Shown here: positions 41,447 through 50,229 of the stretch, in pieces | Layout of the letters: each line of letters starts with the position of its first letter | How positions within the stretch are numbered: position 1 is the stretch's first letter | Assembly: GCA_017934475.1 (NCBI GenBank) | Contig: JAGBJN010000010.1 | Location: forward strand, 75,411 to 139,410 | Direction of reading: 5' to 3' | DNA length: 64,000 bases | From: Clostridia bacterium | GTDB lineage: Bacteria > Bacillota > Clostridia > TANB77 > CAG-508 | Notes under the pieces: model-generated | Databases searched by the model: none | What the model was told of the DNA's origin: nothing | Seen by the model: only the letters and a program-made list of their open reading frames with translations | Position numbers and translations under genes: made by a program

Positions 41447-42673
41447 ATGAAAAGAAGTAATATTGGATTAAAAATAGTAGCTATAATATTTCTAGTAACA
41501 GTTACTCTTATAACAATAAATATAGTACAATTAAATAATAATCAAACTGAGAAAACAGAAAATATAGTAGCAAATAATTTAATAAATAATGATACTATTG
41601 TTGTTGAAATTGAAGAAGAACCAAAAGTATATAAAGCAACTCTTGTTGGAACAGGGGACGCACTTGTACATTCACCGATATATAGAGCAGCATATAATTC
41701 TTCAGAAGGCTCTTATGATTTCACATATATGATGGAAGATGTAAAAGATATAATATCAAAATATGATATAAAATATTATAACCAAGAAGTAATATTTGAT
41801 GATGATAAGCCATATAGTACATATCCAATATTTAATATCCCGTCAGATTGGGGAGAAAATATGATAAATGATATGGGATTTAATCTTGTATCTCTTGCTA
41901 CAAATCATTCTATGGACTGTGGAAATGCAAGTGCTAAGAAAAATGCTGAGTGGTGGGAATCAAAAACTAACATACTTGCAACAGGTATGGCGTCAAGTGA
42001 AGAAAGAAGAAATGAACATAGAATTTTTGAAGCAAATGGAATAACATATACAATGCTTTCATATACATATGGAACAAATGGAATACCAGTACAAGAAGAT
42101 TATGTTGTAAATCTATTTGATGAAGAAACAGTTTTAGAAGATATAAAAGCAGTAAGAGATAAAGTAGATGTATTAATTGTCGCAATGCATTGGGGAATAG
42201 AATATAATACAGGAATAACAGAAGAACAAAAAGAACAAGCTAAATTTTTAGGAGAAAACGGAGTAGATATAATACTTGGAAATCATTCTCATTGTATAGA
42301 ACCATGGGAATGGATAGATGAAGATACGGTAGTATTTTATTCATTTGGAAATTTTATATCAAATCAAATGGCTGCAGAGGAAGCAAGAGTAAGAAAAGTA
42401 GGACCTGTTGGAATGCTAGGAACACTTGAAATAACAAAAACAGTTGATCCTAAAAATAATACAAGTAAAATAAAAATTGGAAATATAGGAGCAGAACTTA
42501 TTTATACATATAGATACTATAACAGCTCAAAAGGAAAAAATGATTACAAAATAATACCTTTTAGTAAATTAGATGATAGTTATTTAAAAAATTATGAAGA
42601 AGTATATGAAGAATTTAGTGAAATATTAAAAAAATTTGATCAAAGTATTCAAATTGTTCCACTTTCAGAATAA
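41447..42673 (+). CDS. CapA-family (poly-gamma-glutamate-type) metallophosphatase
   Basis: The protein has 408 residues. One N-terminal signal or anchor helix is followed by the PGA_cap domain: TLVGTGDALVHSPIY, MGFNLVSLATNHSMDCG, VIVAMHWGIEYN, ILGNHSHCIEPWEW and VFYSFGNFISNQ. These are the calcineurin-like metal-binding positions of CapA. It is probably an extracellular cell-wall or capsule phosphatase or ligase partner. It lies 19 bases after the serine hydrolase gene and is likely to share its operon. Confidence 0.88.
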   Translation: MKRSNIGLKIVAIIFLVTVTLITINIVQLNNNQTEKTENIVANNLINNDTIVVEIEEEPKVYKATLVGTGDALVHSPIYRAAYNSSEGSYDFTYMMEDVKDIISKYDIKYYNQEVIFDDDKPYSTYPIFNIPSDWGENMINDMGFNLVSLATNHSMDCGNASAKKNAEWWESKTNILATGMASSEERRNEHRIFEANGITYTMLSYTYGTNGIPVQEDYVVNLFDEETVLEDIKAVRDKVDVLIVAMHWGIEYNTGITEEQKEQAKFLGENGVDIILGNHSHCIEPWEWIDEDTVVFYSFGNFISNQMAAEEARVRKVGPVGMLGTLEITKTVDPKNNTSKIKIGNIGAELIYTYRYYNSSKGKNDYKIIPFSKLDDSYLKNYEEVYEEFSEILKKFDQSIQIVPLSE

Positions 42674-42679
42674 AATATT

Positions 42680-42708
42680 TTGACAATTTGTAAAAAAAGT
42701 GCTATTAT
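42680..42708 (+). promoter_or_regulatory. promoter of the 42790 gene
   Basis: TTGACA (42680-42685), 17-bp spacer, TATTAT (42703-42708). A short hairpin CCTC...GAGG lies in the leader near 42732-42750. Confidence 0.65.
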
Positions 42709-42789
42709 AATAAATGTTTCAATTAAATAATCCTCGCTTTTTCAGGAGGAAACACGGCAGTTTTATTAAAAGTTTAGGAGGACAAAAAG

Positions 42790-43086
42790 ATGTTAGATGA
42801 GAAGGCAGTAAAAGAAATCAAGAAACTTACCAAAGATGTGCGGTCGCTAGAAGAATGGAAAACAGCGGTAAAAAATGTGTATGAAACATATGGGAAAAAC
42901 TCTATGTATTTTGTTGATAGCAGCTTCTTTGATACCGAAGAAATGCGTACAGAAGTTAGCCTTTATGAGGAAAATAAAGAAGATAAAGTTGAACATTTTG
43001 GTATCATAGTAAAGTATAGCTTCTATGAGAAAGCAACAAAGAAATGCTTCCCGTGCAACTACGGCATGGTATATTTTATTGACTGA
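42790..43086 (+). CDS. small hypothetical protein of higher G+C
   Basis: The protein has 98 residues. Its codon use is visibly richer in G and C (GTGCGGTCGC, CCGTGCAACTACGGC) than the neighbours. It has an acidic N-terminal helix (EIKKLTKDVRSLEEWKTAV) and a beta-rich C-terminal half with FGIIVKYSFYEKATKKCFPC. No family is known to me. It has its own promoter and terminator, so it is a stand-alone gene. AGGAGG precedes the ATG. The base bias suggests an origin different from the surrounding genes. Confidence 0.7.
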   Translation: MLDEKAVKEIKKLTKDVRSLEEWKTAVKNVYETYGKNSMYFVDSSFFDTEEMRTEVSLYEENKEDKVEHFGIIVKYSFYEKATKKCFPCNYGMVYFID

Positions 43087-43090
43087 TCGT

Positions 43091-43119
43091 AAAAACCAAC
43101 CTATATAGGTTGGTTTTTT
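43091..43119 (+). terminator. terminator of the 42790 gene
   Basis: AAAAACCAACC, TATATA, GGTTGGTTTTT form a near-perfect palindrome with a following T run. Confidence 0.85.
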
Positions 43120-43213
43120 ATGTAAAATATTTATTTTATTAACAAATAGTGATATAATTGTGGATAATAGTAAATAATACTTTCAAATATTAAAGTTAAA
43201 ATAGGAGAAAAAA

Positions 43214-43876
43214 ATGAGAAGTCATAGTAGTAGTCATAGAAGTAGCTTCAGTAGAAGCCATAGAAGTGGATTAAGTAGAAGTCATAGCAGAATGCATCGT
43301 AGTAGTTTAAGCCATAATAGTATGCACAGAAGCAGTATGCATAGAACAAGTTCAGGAAGAAGCAGTATGCATAGAAGTAGTATGCACAAAAGATCAGCAG
43401 GTATATCTTCAATGCATAAAAGTGCCCTTAGACGTCATGGAATATCAAATGCACATGCATTTGCTGTAGGAAAAGCAACAGGAATAAATATTAATGGAAG
43501 TCCAATGGGAGCACATGGGGCTGCTTTACATAGATTTAGAAAAATGAGAACAGGAAGCCATTTTAAAAGAAGTACTCATTCAAAGCGTAATACTAGTTCA
43601 ATATTTAATAGAAGAAGTAGTCTTCATAATACTTATAAATCATCATCAGATTTTCTAAAAAGAATGAGAGTATCACATACAAAACATAGATATACTTCTA
43701 AAAAAGCAGATTATACAAAAATACAAGATATGGGAAAAGAAGTAAATACGGCAATGAATGAATTTGCAAAGTTTGCATGGATACCATTTGCAATCTTTTT
43801 TATAATATTCCTTGCTATGATAGCAATATTTATAACAATATTTTTCTTAGTTGTAATGAGAAATATAGTTTTTTAG
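43214..43876 (+). CDS. Ser/His/Arg-rich repetitive protein with a C-terminal membrane anchor
   Basis: The protein has 220 residues. The first roughly 85 residues consist almost only of Ser, His, Arg and Met in short repeats (RSH, SRSH, MHRSS). The middle part is still basic (HAFAVGKATGININGSPMGA). One membrane helix at about 192-215 (WIPFAIFFIIFLAMIAIF) is followed by MRNIVF. The basic part should stay in the cytoplasm or bind a polyanion or metals. The repeats are tandem at DNA level (AGTATGCAYAGAAG). I know no family; real coding is supported by an AGGAG site and an intact membrane end. Confidence 0.65.
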   Translation: MRSHSSSHRSSFSRSHRSGLSRSHSRMHRSSLSHNSMHRSSMHRTSSGRSSMHRSSMHKRSAGISSMHKSALRRHGISNAHAFAVGKATGININGSPMGAHGAALHRFRKMRTGSHFKRSTHSKRNTSSIFNRRSSLHNTYKSSSDFLKRMRVSHTKHRYTSKKADYTKIQDMGKEVNTAMNEFAKFAWIPFAIFFIIFLAMIAIFITIFFLVVMRNIVF

Positions 43877-44008
43877 AAAATAATTTATTAAAAAATTAAA
43901 AAAATTCACAAAAATATTTGAAATTATAAATATTTATGATATTATATAGTCATAATAAAAAGAGAAATAGCACTTACAATAATAATTGTAGTAGGAAGGA
44001 GAACAACT

Positions 44009-44224
44009 ATGCCAGAAATAAAATATGAAATCGTTGAAAATTTAGGTGTTTTATCTGAAACAGAAAAAGGATGGCAAAAAGAATTAAATCTTGTTAGTTG
44101 GAATGATAGACCAGCAAAATATGATTTAAGAGATTGGTCACCAAACCATGAAAAAATGGGAAAAGGTATAACACTTACTAATGATGAAGTTGCTAAATTA
44201 AAAGAAATATTAGGGAAAATATAG
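44009..44224 (+). CDS. YdbC-like PC4/p15 ssDNA-binding protein
   Basis: The protein has 71 residues. It matches the bacterial PC4 (YdbC) fold: LGVLSETEKGWQKELNLVSW, then KYDLRDWSPNHEKMGKGITL and a C-terminal helix EVAKLKEIL. These proteins form dimers that bind single-stranded DNA and may help transcription or repair. The whole domain is present. It lies 9 bases before the desulfoferrodoxin gene and is likely to share its mRNA. A GGAAGGAG site precedes it. Confidence 0.85.
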   Translation: MPEIKYEIVENLGVLSETEKGWQKELNLVSWNDRPAKYDLRDWSPNHEKMGKGITLTNDEVAKLKEILGKI

Positions 44225-44233
44225 GAGTGTATT

Positions 44234-44611
44234 ATGCAAGAATTAAATATAAAAAAATGTAAGAAATGTGGTGCATTAGTTAAAGTTTTTGAAGATTGTC
44301 ATTGCGATAATTGTGGAATCCAATGTTGTGGTGAACAAATGGAATTATTAAAACCAAATTCAGTAGATGCAGCATTTGAAAAGCATGTACCTACATATGA
44401 AGTAAAAGATGGAAAAATATTTGTTAGAGTAAACCATGTAATGGAAGAAGAACACTATATAGAATGGATTAGCATTGTATTTGATGGCGCTGAAAAAACA
44501 ACATATTTTAAACCAGGAGATGAACCAGTGGCACATTGTAAATATGTACCTGGGTCAACAATATATGCATACTGCAATAAACACGAATTATGGAAAACAG
44601 AGGTTGAGTAA
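44234..44611 (+). CDS. dfx: desulfoferrodoxin / superoxide reductase
   Basis: The protein has 125 residues. The N-terminal rubredoxin-like domain has CKKCG and a CHCDNCGIQCCGEQM cluster (about 9-36), binding the first iron. The superoxide reductase domain has His ligands in AAFEKHVPTYE, VRVNHVMEEEHYIEW, and Cys/His in YAYCNKHELW. It reduces superoxide without making oxygen. This is an enzyme of anaerobes and supports a strictly anaerobic host. A terminator follows. Confidence 0.9.
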   Translation: MQELNIKKCKKCGALVKVFEDCHCDNCGIQCCGEQMELLKPNSVDAAFEKHVPTYEVKDGKIFVRVNHVMEEEHYIEWISIVFDGAEKTTYFKPGDEPVAHCKYVPGSTIYAYCNKHELWKTEVE

Positions 44612-44618
44612 ATATTAG

Positions 44619-44648
44619 CAAGGCAAATTATAATTTGCCTTGTTTTTG
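44619..44648 (+). terminator. terminator after the desulfoferrodoxin gene
   Basis: CAAGGCAAAT (44619-44628) pairs with ATTTGCCTTG (44633-44642), followed by TTTTTG. Confidence 0.8.
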
Positions 44649-44674
44649 TTAAATATAATAAGGAGGAATAAAGA

Positions 44675-45148
44675 ATGGATATTACAGTTGATGTAGGAGG
44701 ACAAATTCTAAATGTGAGAACGGCTATGTGTATTATTCATAACAACAAGTTATTGACCCATAGAGATGTAAACTCAGACCACTATGCAATACCAGGAGGA
44801 AGAGTACAAATTGGAGAAGACTCAGCAAGTGCACTAAAGAGAGAAGTAATGGAAGAGATGGGAAAAGAAATTGAAATAACAGGATATGTTACTACTATTG
44901 AAAATTTCTTCGAAATGAAAAATAAGAAATACCATGAAATTGAATTTGTATATTTAGCAGAATTCAAAAATGAAGAAGATAAAAAAATAGAAGATACAAT
45001 AAAAAATATTGAAGGAAAAGATTATTTACAATATGAATGGATTAATATAAACGAAATAGATAATTATCCTATATTACCAAAAACAATAAAACAAGTAATA
45101 AAAGAAGGTTGTTATCCAGTTCATAAAATAAACAATGATTTAATTTAA
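44675..45148 (+). CDS. NUDIX hydrolase
   Basis: The protein has 157 residues. NUDIX box at about 45-67: GGRVQIGEDSASALKREVME followed by EMG. An N-terminal VRTAMCIIHNNKLLTHRDV strand and a C-terminal helix with ILPKTIKQVIKEG complete the fold. The substrate is unknown (ADP-ribose, dNTP and others possible). A GGAGGAAT site precedes the ATG and it follows the dfx terminator, so it has its own start. The methyltransferase gene follows after 8 bases. Confidence 0.85.
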   Translation: MDITVDVGGQILNVRTAMCIIHNNKLLTHRDVNSDHYAIPGGRVQIGEDSASALKREVMEEMGKEIEITGYVTTIENFFEMKNKKYHEIEFVYLAEFKNEEDKKIEDTIKNIEGKDYLQYEWININEIDNYPILPKTIKQVIKEGCYPVHKINNDLI

Positions 45149-45156
45149 GGTGTAAA

Positions 45157-45741
45157 ATGAATAAAATAGAAGAATATTATAATAAAACAGAAACAGATAT
45201 ACCACATAAAATAGTCAAGGAGTTTATAGAAATGAAAATTACTCCAGGTGAAGCTATAGATTTAGGATGTGGAGCGGGAAGAGATACTATTTATTTAATA
45301 AAAAACGGTTGGAAAGTAACAGCGATAGATAGAGAAGATACAGAAGAAAGAATAATAAAAAGATTAAATATTGATGAAAAAAATAATTTTAAATTTGAAA
45401 TACAAGAATTTGAAAAATTAAAAATAAATAAAACAAATTTAATTGTTGCAAATTTTTCTTTACCATTTTGTAATAAAAATGAATTTAATAATTTATTTGA
45501 TAAAATAAAAAAAAGTATTTTATTAAATGGATATTTTGTTGGAAATTTATTTGGAATAGATGATGAGTGGAATGGAAAAAAAGAAAATATTGTATTTTTA
45601 GATAAAGAACAAATATTAAATTTATTTAAAAATTTTGAAATAATTAAATTTGAAGAAATAAAAGAAAACAAAAAAACAGGGCTTGGACAAATAAAGTATT
45701 GGCATTATTTTAATATAATAGCCCAAAAAAGGAGAAAGTAA
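45157..45741 (+). CDS. class I SAM-dependent methyltransferase (TehB-like)
   Basis: The protein has 194 residues. SAM-binding motif I is AIDLGCGAGRDTIYLIKNGW (about 31-50), the acidic end of strand 2 is TAIDRED, and motif IV is LIVANFSLPFC. This matches small methyltransferases of the TehB/tellurite type, which act on small molecules. The end of the protein is Lys-rich. There are 8 bases after the NUDIX gene and 2 before the pyrophosphatase, so a three-gene operon. Confidence 0.83.
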   Translation: MNKIEEYYNKTETDIPHKIVKEFIEMKITPGEAIDLGCGAGRDTIYLIKNGWKVTAIDREDTEERIIKRLNIDEKNNFKFEIQEFEKLKINKTNLIVANFSLPFCNKNEFNNLFDKIKKSILLNGYFVGNLFGIDDEWNGKKENIVFLDKEQILNLFKNFEIIKFEEIKENKKTGLGQIKYWHYFNIIAQKRRK

Positions 45742-45743
45742 AA

Positions 45744-46082
45744 ATGGAAGATGTAAAAGATTATATTGGAAAAACAGTAACAGTTAAAATAGAAAGAAAA
45801 TTAGGAGATAAACACTCAGATGAGTATCCTAAGCATATATATCCATTAAACTATGGTTATATACCAGGTACTATAAGTGGTGATGGAGAAGAATTAGACG
45901 CTTACGTAATTGGTGTATTTGAACCAGTAGAAGAATATACTGGTAAAGTTATAGCTATAATTCATAGAATAGATAATAATGATGATAAACTCATAGTATC
46001 AAATAAAGAATATACAGATGAACAAATAGTAGCATTAACAGAATTCCAAGAAAGATTTTTTAAAAGTGAAATTATTAGATAA
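45744..46082 (+). CDS. inorganic pyrophosphatase-like protein, short form
   Basis: The protein has 112 residues. The pattern matches the soluble family I pyrophosphatase: VTVKIERKLGDKHSDEYPKH, YPLNYGYIPGTISGDGEELD with AYVIGVFEP. The DGEELD stretch supplies the metal-binding Asp pair. The length is well below the usual 165-175 residues: the N-terminal strands and the C-terminal helix are absent. This may be a natural short form, as the frame is intact with a good GGAGAAAG site. It closes the NUDIX-methyltransferase operon. Confidence 0.75.
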   Translation: MEDVKDYIGKTVTVKIERKLGDKHSDEYPKHIYPLNYGYIPGTISGDGEELDAYVIGVFEPVEEYTGKVIAIIHRIDNNDDKLIVSNKEYTDEQIVALTEFQERFFKSEIIR

Positions 46083-46109
46083 GGTAATTTTTACCTTATC
46101 TTTTTTTGA
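46081..46109 (+). terminator. terminator after the pyrophosphatase gene
   Basis: AAGGTAA (46081-46087), TTTT spacer, TTACCTT (46091-46097), followed by ATCTTTTTTT. Confidence 0.8.
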
Positions 46110-46112
46110 TGG

Positions 46113-46309
46113 TACATTTTATGACCAATGCATTATATGACCAATAAAAAATAATTTTACTGATACATTTTATGACCGACTATACTAATTTATTTTAAAA
46201 ATAGTATTGAAAAAAATAATTAATATTATATAATAAATAAAATAACAGTACATTATATGACCAATAAAATAAAAAAATAAAAATAATTTACCAGTACATT
46301 TTGTGACCA
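46113..46309 (+). repeat. five copies of a 15-bp dispersed motif
   Basis: TACATTTTATGACCA (46113), TGCATTATATGACCA (46129), TACATTTTATGACCG (46164), TACATTATATGACCA (46249) and TACATTTTGTGACCA (46295), all in the same orientation. A degenerate copy starts at 46312. Spacings vary (16, 35, 85, 46). Further copies lie only at 52421, 58687 and 58720. The rest of the gap up to 46362 is AT-rich and gene-free. Confidence 0.8.
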
Positions 46310-46362
46310 GATACATTTTATAAAATAAATTATTTTTATATATTTATTTTGAGGTGGTATTT

Positions 46363-46776
46363 TTGGAAAATTTATTTAATAAAAAAGAAGAAAATTACAT
46401 TAATGAATTAGATAGAATATTTGAAAAAATATTTATTGATAAAACAAAAAATAAAAAAATATTAGAACAGTGCAATATAACAAGCCAAGAGGCAAGAGAA
46501 GGAACAGTTAAAAAAATAGAAATAACTTATGCAAATGTGTGTGATAGTTGTAAAGGTTTAAAAGAAAAATGTAAAGTATGTGAAGATAGAGGATATTTTC
46601 TAAATAAAAAAGAATTTATATTAAAAATTCCAGCAAGAGTAAAAGAAAATGATTATTTTGAATTTCTAGAACAAGGAAATCAATTTAATACTATGAAAAA
46701 AAGAGGAGACATACATATTAAGATACATATTTATGGAAAAAAAGATAAAAGAAAGGGGAAAAAATTAAATAAATGA
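46363..46776 (+). CDS. DnaJ zinc-finger/C-terminal-like fragment protein
   Basis: The 137-residue protein starts with TTG (LENLFNKK) after GAGGTGG; the GTG at 46354 sits inside that site. The middle has CDSCKG and CKVCEDRG (about 65-80), half of the four CxxCxGxG repeats of DnaJ. This is followed by the substrate-binding-like stretch ILKIPARVKENDYFEFLEQG. There is no J domain. It is possibly a small co-chaperone-like or nucleic acid binding protein. It overlaps the next gene by 4 bases. Confidence 0.6.
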   Translation: MENLFNKKEENYINELDRIFEKIFIDKTKNKKILEQCNITSQEAREGTVKKIEITYANVCDSCKGLKEKCKVCEDRGYFLNKKEFILKIPARVKENDYFEFLEQGNQFNTMKKRGDIHIKIHIYGKKDKRKGKKLNK

Positions 46777-48257
46777 ATGAATTATTTTTATCAAAATCTA
46801 GATATTGCAGAGCAAAACAATGTATGAAGATGTTTTGGATGGACCAATATATGCCAGATAAAAAAATAAGTAAAGCAAGTGAAAGTGTATTTATTAATGG
46901 CACAATGGTTGGAGAACTAGCAAAAGGTTTATTTGGAAAATATCAAGATATTGAATATAGTGCAAATAAAAAAGAAATGATAGAACAAACAATTAAATAT
47001 TTAGAAAATAAGCCAAATATAATTACAGAAGCTTCTTTCACATATGATAATAATTTTTGTAGTGTAGATATTTTAAAAAATGATATTGATGGAATGGAAA
47101 TATATGAGGTAAAGAGCTCAAGTGATGTAAAAGATATTTATTTAGATGATGCGTCATACCAATATTTTATCTTAAGTAATTTAGGATTTAAAATTAAAAG
47201 TGTAAATTTAGTACATATAAATAAAGAGTATGTAAGACATGGAGATATAGAAATAAATAAATTATTTAAAATAGAAAATATAACAGAAATAGCTAAAGAA
47301 AAACAAACAGAAATAGAAGAAAAAATAAAAGAATTAAATTTGTTTATGAAAAATAATGAAAAAAGTGAGCCTAAAATAGATATTGGGCATCACTGTCAAA
47401 ATCCATATAACTGTGATTATTGGGAATATTGCACAAGAAATTTACCAAACCCAAATGTATTTGATATTGCAGAAATGCATTGGACAAAAAAATATGAAAA
47501 ATATTATGAAGGTAAGGCAGATTATAAAGACCTACTAGATGAAGATTTACCTGAAAAATATAAAGAACAAGTTGATTTTGAAGTAAATAATAAATCACCT
47601 AAAATAGATAAAAAGAGTATAAAAGAATTTTTAGATGAATTATCATATCCAATATATTTTTTAGATTTTGAGACTTTTCAAGACGCAATTCCACAATTTG
47701 ATAATGAAAATCCATACAAACAGATTCCGTTCCAATATTCACTTCATTATATTGAAAAAGAAGGCGGAGAACTAAAGCATAAAGAATTTTTAGGAGAAGC
47801 AGGGAAAGATCCTAGAAGAGATATAGCAGAAAGATTAGTAAAAGATATACCAAAAGATGTATGTGTAACGGCATATAATATGGGATTTGAAAAAGGAGTT
47901 ATAAGGGAATTAGCAGAAATGTATCCAGATTTAAGTGAACATCTATTAAATATTAGAGAAAATATAAAAGACTTAATGGTACCTTTTTTTAGAAGATATT
48001 ATTATGAAAAAAAATTAGCAGGATCATATTCAATAAAAGATGTATTACCAACATTATTTCCAGATGATCCTGAACTTGACTATCATAATTTACCTGTAGT
48101 ACATAATGGAGGAGAAGCATCAGAAACATATTTAAGTTTAGTAGGAAAAACAAAAGAGGAACAAGAGAAATTAAGGCAAGGATTACTTGTTTATTGCAAA
48201 TTAGACACTTTAGCAATGGTTAAAATTTGGGAAAAATTAAAAGAAATAGTTGAGTAG
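46773..48257 (+). CDS. DUF2779 protein with RecB-like nuclease motif
   Basis: The protein has 494 residues. The N-terminal part includes YEVKSSSDVKDIYLDDASYQ (about 111-130), a PD-(D/E)XK nuclease signature with E-x-K and the downstream helix with QY. This is followed by a Cys cluster CQNPYNCDYWEYC that could hold an iron-sulfur cluster as in AddB/Cas4. The C-terminal half is the DUF2779 domain, with YFLDFETFQDAIPQF and a 3'-5' exonuclease-like layout (YNMGFEKGVIREL, CKLDTLAMVKIWEKL). It is probably a DNA nuclease, in a block of DNA-processing genes. Confidence 0.85.
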   Translation: MNELFLSKSRYCRAKQCMKMFWMDQYMPDKKISKASESVFINGTMVGELAKGLFGKYQDIEYSANKKEMIEQTIKYLENKPNIITEASFTYDNNFCSVDILKNDIDGMEIYEVKSSSDVKDIYLDDASYQYFILSNLGFKIKSVNLVHINKEYVRHGDIEINKLFKIENITEIAKEKQTEIEEKIKELNLFMKNNEKSEPKIDIGHHCQNPYNCDYWEYCTRNLPNPNVFDIAEMHWTKKYEKYYEGKADYKDLLDEDLPEKYKEQVDFEVNNKSPKIDKKSIKEFLDELSYPIYFLDFETFQDAIPQFDNENPYKQIPFQYSLHYIEKEGGELKHKEFLGEAGKDPRRDIAERLVKDIPKDVCVTAYNMGFEKGVIRELAEMYPDLSEHLLNIRENIKDLMVPFFRRYYYEKKLAGSYSIKDVLPTLFPDDPELDYHNLPVVHNGGEASETYLSLVGKTKEEQEKLRQGLLVYCKLDTLAMVKIWEKLKEIVE

Positions 48258-48269
48258 GAGAAATAAAAA

Positions 48270-49325
48270 ATGAGAAAAATAGAAAATTATGAATTTATTA
48301 ATTACAAGGGCGAAAAAAGAAAAATTAATTTAAATTGTAAAAATAATTATCAAGAAGTAATTTCAGATTTATCAAGAAAAATATTGAATGAAGAAAAATT
48401 AAAAGAAATTAAGGAAGATAGAAGAGAATACATAGAAAAAAATAATTTAAAAGAAAAATATAATGAAGAATATGAATTTATAAAGGATGAAGAAAGAATA
48501 AAAGAATTAGTAGATAAAAATTTTGCTAAAGATTTTCTAATGGACAACCCAAAAGATGGAGGAAATGTTGTATTAGTAATGGGAATGAATCCAGGAGGTG
48601 GAAATAAGATTGTAAATTCAAAAGGAACAGAAAAAAAACTTTTATTTTTACAATATTTAAATGAAGAGGAAGAAAAAAATATTAAGGCACTAGGAGGAAA
48701 AATTTTTTGGCCATATCATAAAGCAAATTTTAAATTATTTGAAGGTATAAAGGCAAAGGCACATTGGGAAGAAGAAGGCTATTTAACTGAACAAGATATA
48801 AGGGAAATGTTAGAGTTTGCTGAAAAAGATGGGATAAATTTATTAGAAAAAAAATTAGAAACAATTAAGCAAATGTTAGAAAGATCAAAAACAGCAGAAA
48901 AAGAAAATGTCTACGTATTATTTAGTGATTTAATTTGGTATTGTGATGGAAATCAAGCCAATATAGAGAGTTCGGTAACAAAAAATATAACAAAAGAAGA
49001 AAAAAATGGAAAGGATACAAAAGAAAAACTGGAACTACAAAAGAAAAAAGACGAGAATTTTTATGAAATTATTAGAAAAATAATAAAATTACATATTCAA
49101 TATCATGAGCCAAAGTTAATAGTAATTACAAATGCAAAAGCATCACATTGGGTGGAAGAGGCTCTAAGAAACGAGGAAGAAAATGAAAATAGAAAATATA
49201 AGGATGTAGTATATTACAATGGAGTACCAATAATACTTGCAAGTATGGTTTCAGGACAAAGAGCAATGGATACTTTTTCTCAGGAGAGGTTAAAGGAAAG
49301 AATAGAAAAACTATATACAAAATAA
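48270..49325 (+). CDS. hypothetical protein, possible uracil-DNA glycosylase-like fold
   Basis: The protein has 351 residues. The N-terminal 90 residues are charged and helical. The core reads VVLVMGMNPGGGNKIV, reminiscent of the GMNPG/GINPG first motif of the uracil-DNA glycosylase superfamily. An ASMVSGQRAMDTFS near the C-terminus stands where the HPS motif would be, and KLIVITNAKASHWVEEAL resembles the preceding strand. The assignment is by motif shape only. It lies 12 bases after the DUF2779 gene. A DNA-repair or restriction-type role is plausible in this context. Confidence 0.5.
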   Translation: MRKIENYEFINYKGEKRKINLNCKNNYQEVISDLSRKILNEEKLKEIKEDRREYIEKNNLKEKYNEEYEFIKDEERIKELVDKNFAKDFLMDNPKDGGNVVLVMGMNPGGGNKIVNSKGTEKKLLFLQYLNEEEEKNIKALGGKIFWPYHKANFKLFEGIKAKAHWEEEGYLTEQDIREMLEFAEKDGINLLEKKLETIKQMLERSKTAEKENVYVLFSDLIWYCDGNQANIESSVTKNITKEEKNGKDTKEKLELQKKKDENFYEIIRKIIKLHIQYHEPKLIVITNAKASHWVEEALRNEEENENRKYKDVVYYNGVPIILASMVSGQRAMDTFSQERLKERIEKLYTK

Positions 49326-49341
49326 ATAAGAGGAATAAATT

Positions 49342-50208
49342 ATGAAATATTATTTAATACCAGCTGATTTTGAATTATACGATTTTAAAAATATAAAAAA
49401 GGAGACAAAAGGAAAAGATGGATTATTGTGGCATTCACAATCATGGCATTTAGATGAAAATAAAAATTGGAAATGTACAAATTATAACTATGAAGTAGGA
49501 GGAATAGTATATTTCTATTATAAGAATATTCCTGATCTATCAAAAAGAATACTTCTAAGAGGTGAAATAACAGCAATAGATAAAGAAAGTGAATGGTATT
49601 TTGGACAAGGAAAAAATAGAATAAAGAAAAAATGTAAATGCATAGCAATAAATAATTTAAAGCCAATACTATTAGACGATGTAAAAAAATATAATTATGA
49701 TTCACTAATTAATAAATTCGGATTAAAAACAACATATAGACAAGAGATAAAAAATGAAAAATTGGTTGCAAGTATAGAAAAAGATTATAGCCAGAATGGA
49801 AATATTGAAGATGTTGTAAAACATTTCAATAAGGAAGCATATTGTGAATGCTGTGAAATTTTAGAACGTAGTACACCTGAAAAAGAAAAAAGGACTTTTA
49901 TAAAAAAGAATGGAATTATTTATAGAGAGATTCATCATTTATTGATGCAAAATGTAACAAGAAAAAGTGATGAATGGTTTACTGAAAATGATTTTTTAGA
50001 TAAAAATGTATCAAATTGGATAGATGAAGATTTTAATAGAATTAGACTTTGCCCAGTATGCCATAGAGAGTTTCATTATGGAGACTTTGAATCTAAATCA
50101 AAAAATAAAAAACAAATAATTGAAGAGATTATGGAAAAAAATCATTATGAAAAAAATCTAAAAAAATACATTAAGCAAGACAAAAAAATATATTTTCAGT
50201 CAATATGA
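49342..50208 (+). CDS. HNH endonuclease with an EVE/PUA-like N-terminal domain
   Basis: The protein has 288 residues. The N-terminal 110 residues include WHSQSWHLDENKNWKCTNYN and GGIVYFYYKNIPDLS, in the style of EVE/PUA domains that read modified bases. The C-terminal HNH has CECCEIL, IYREIHHLL (the first His pair), and LCPVCHREFHYGD (zinc Cys pair and final His). This domain order is typical of McrA-like type IV restriction enzymes. It follows the UDG-like gene by 16 bases. Confidence 0.75.
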   Translation: MKYYLIPADFELYDFKNIKKETKGKDGLLWHSQSWHLDENKNWKCTNYNYEVGGIVYFYYKNIPDLSKRILLRGEITAIDKESEWYFGQGKNRIKKKCKCIAINNLKPILLDDVKKYNYDSLINKFGLKTTYRQEIKNEKLVASIEKDYSQNGNIEDVVKHFNKEAYCECCEILERSTPEKEKRTFIKKNGIIYREIHHLLMQNVTRKSDEWFTENDFLDKNVSNWIDEDFNRIRLCPVCHREFHYGDFESKSKNKKQIIEEIMEKNHYEKNLKKYIKQDKKIYFQSI

Positions 50209-50229
50209 TATTGATATATAGGAGGAACA

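Noticed and set aside
42709-42789. Riboswitch in the leader of the 42790 gene
   Set aside because: Only a small CCTC/GAGG stem is visible and no known riboswitch core could be matched.
46113-46309. Repeats taken for a CRISPR array
   Set aside because: Repeat units are only 15 bp, spacing is irregular (16 to 85 bp), spacers are AT-rich filler, and no cas gene is present.
49342-50208. Complete type II restriction-modification system around the HNH gene
   Set aside because: No DNA methyltransferase is nearby; the EVE-like N-terminus points to type IV-like restriction instead.
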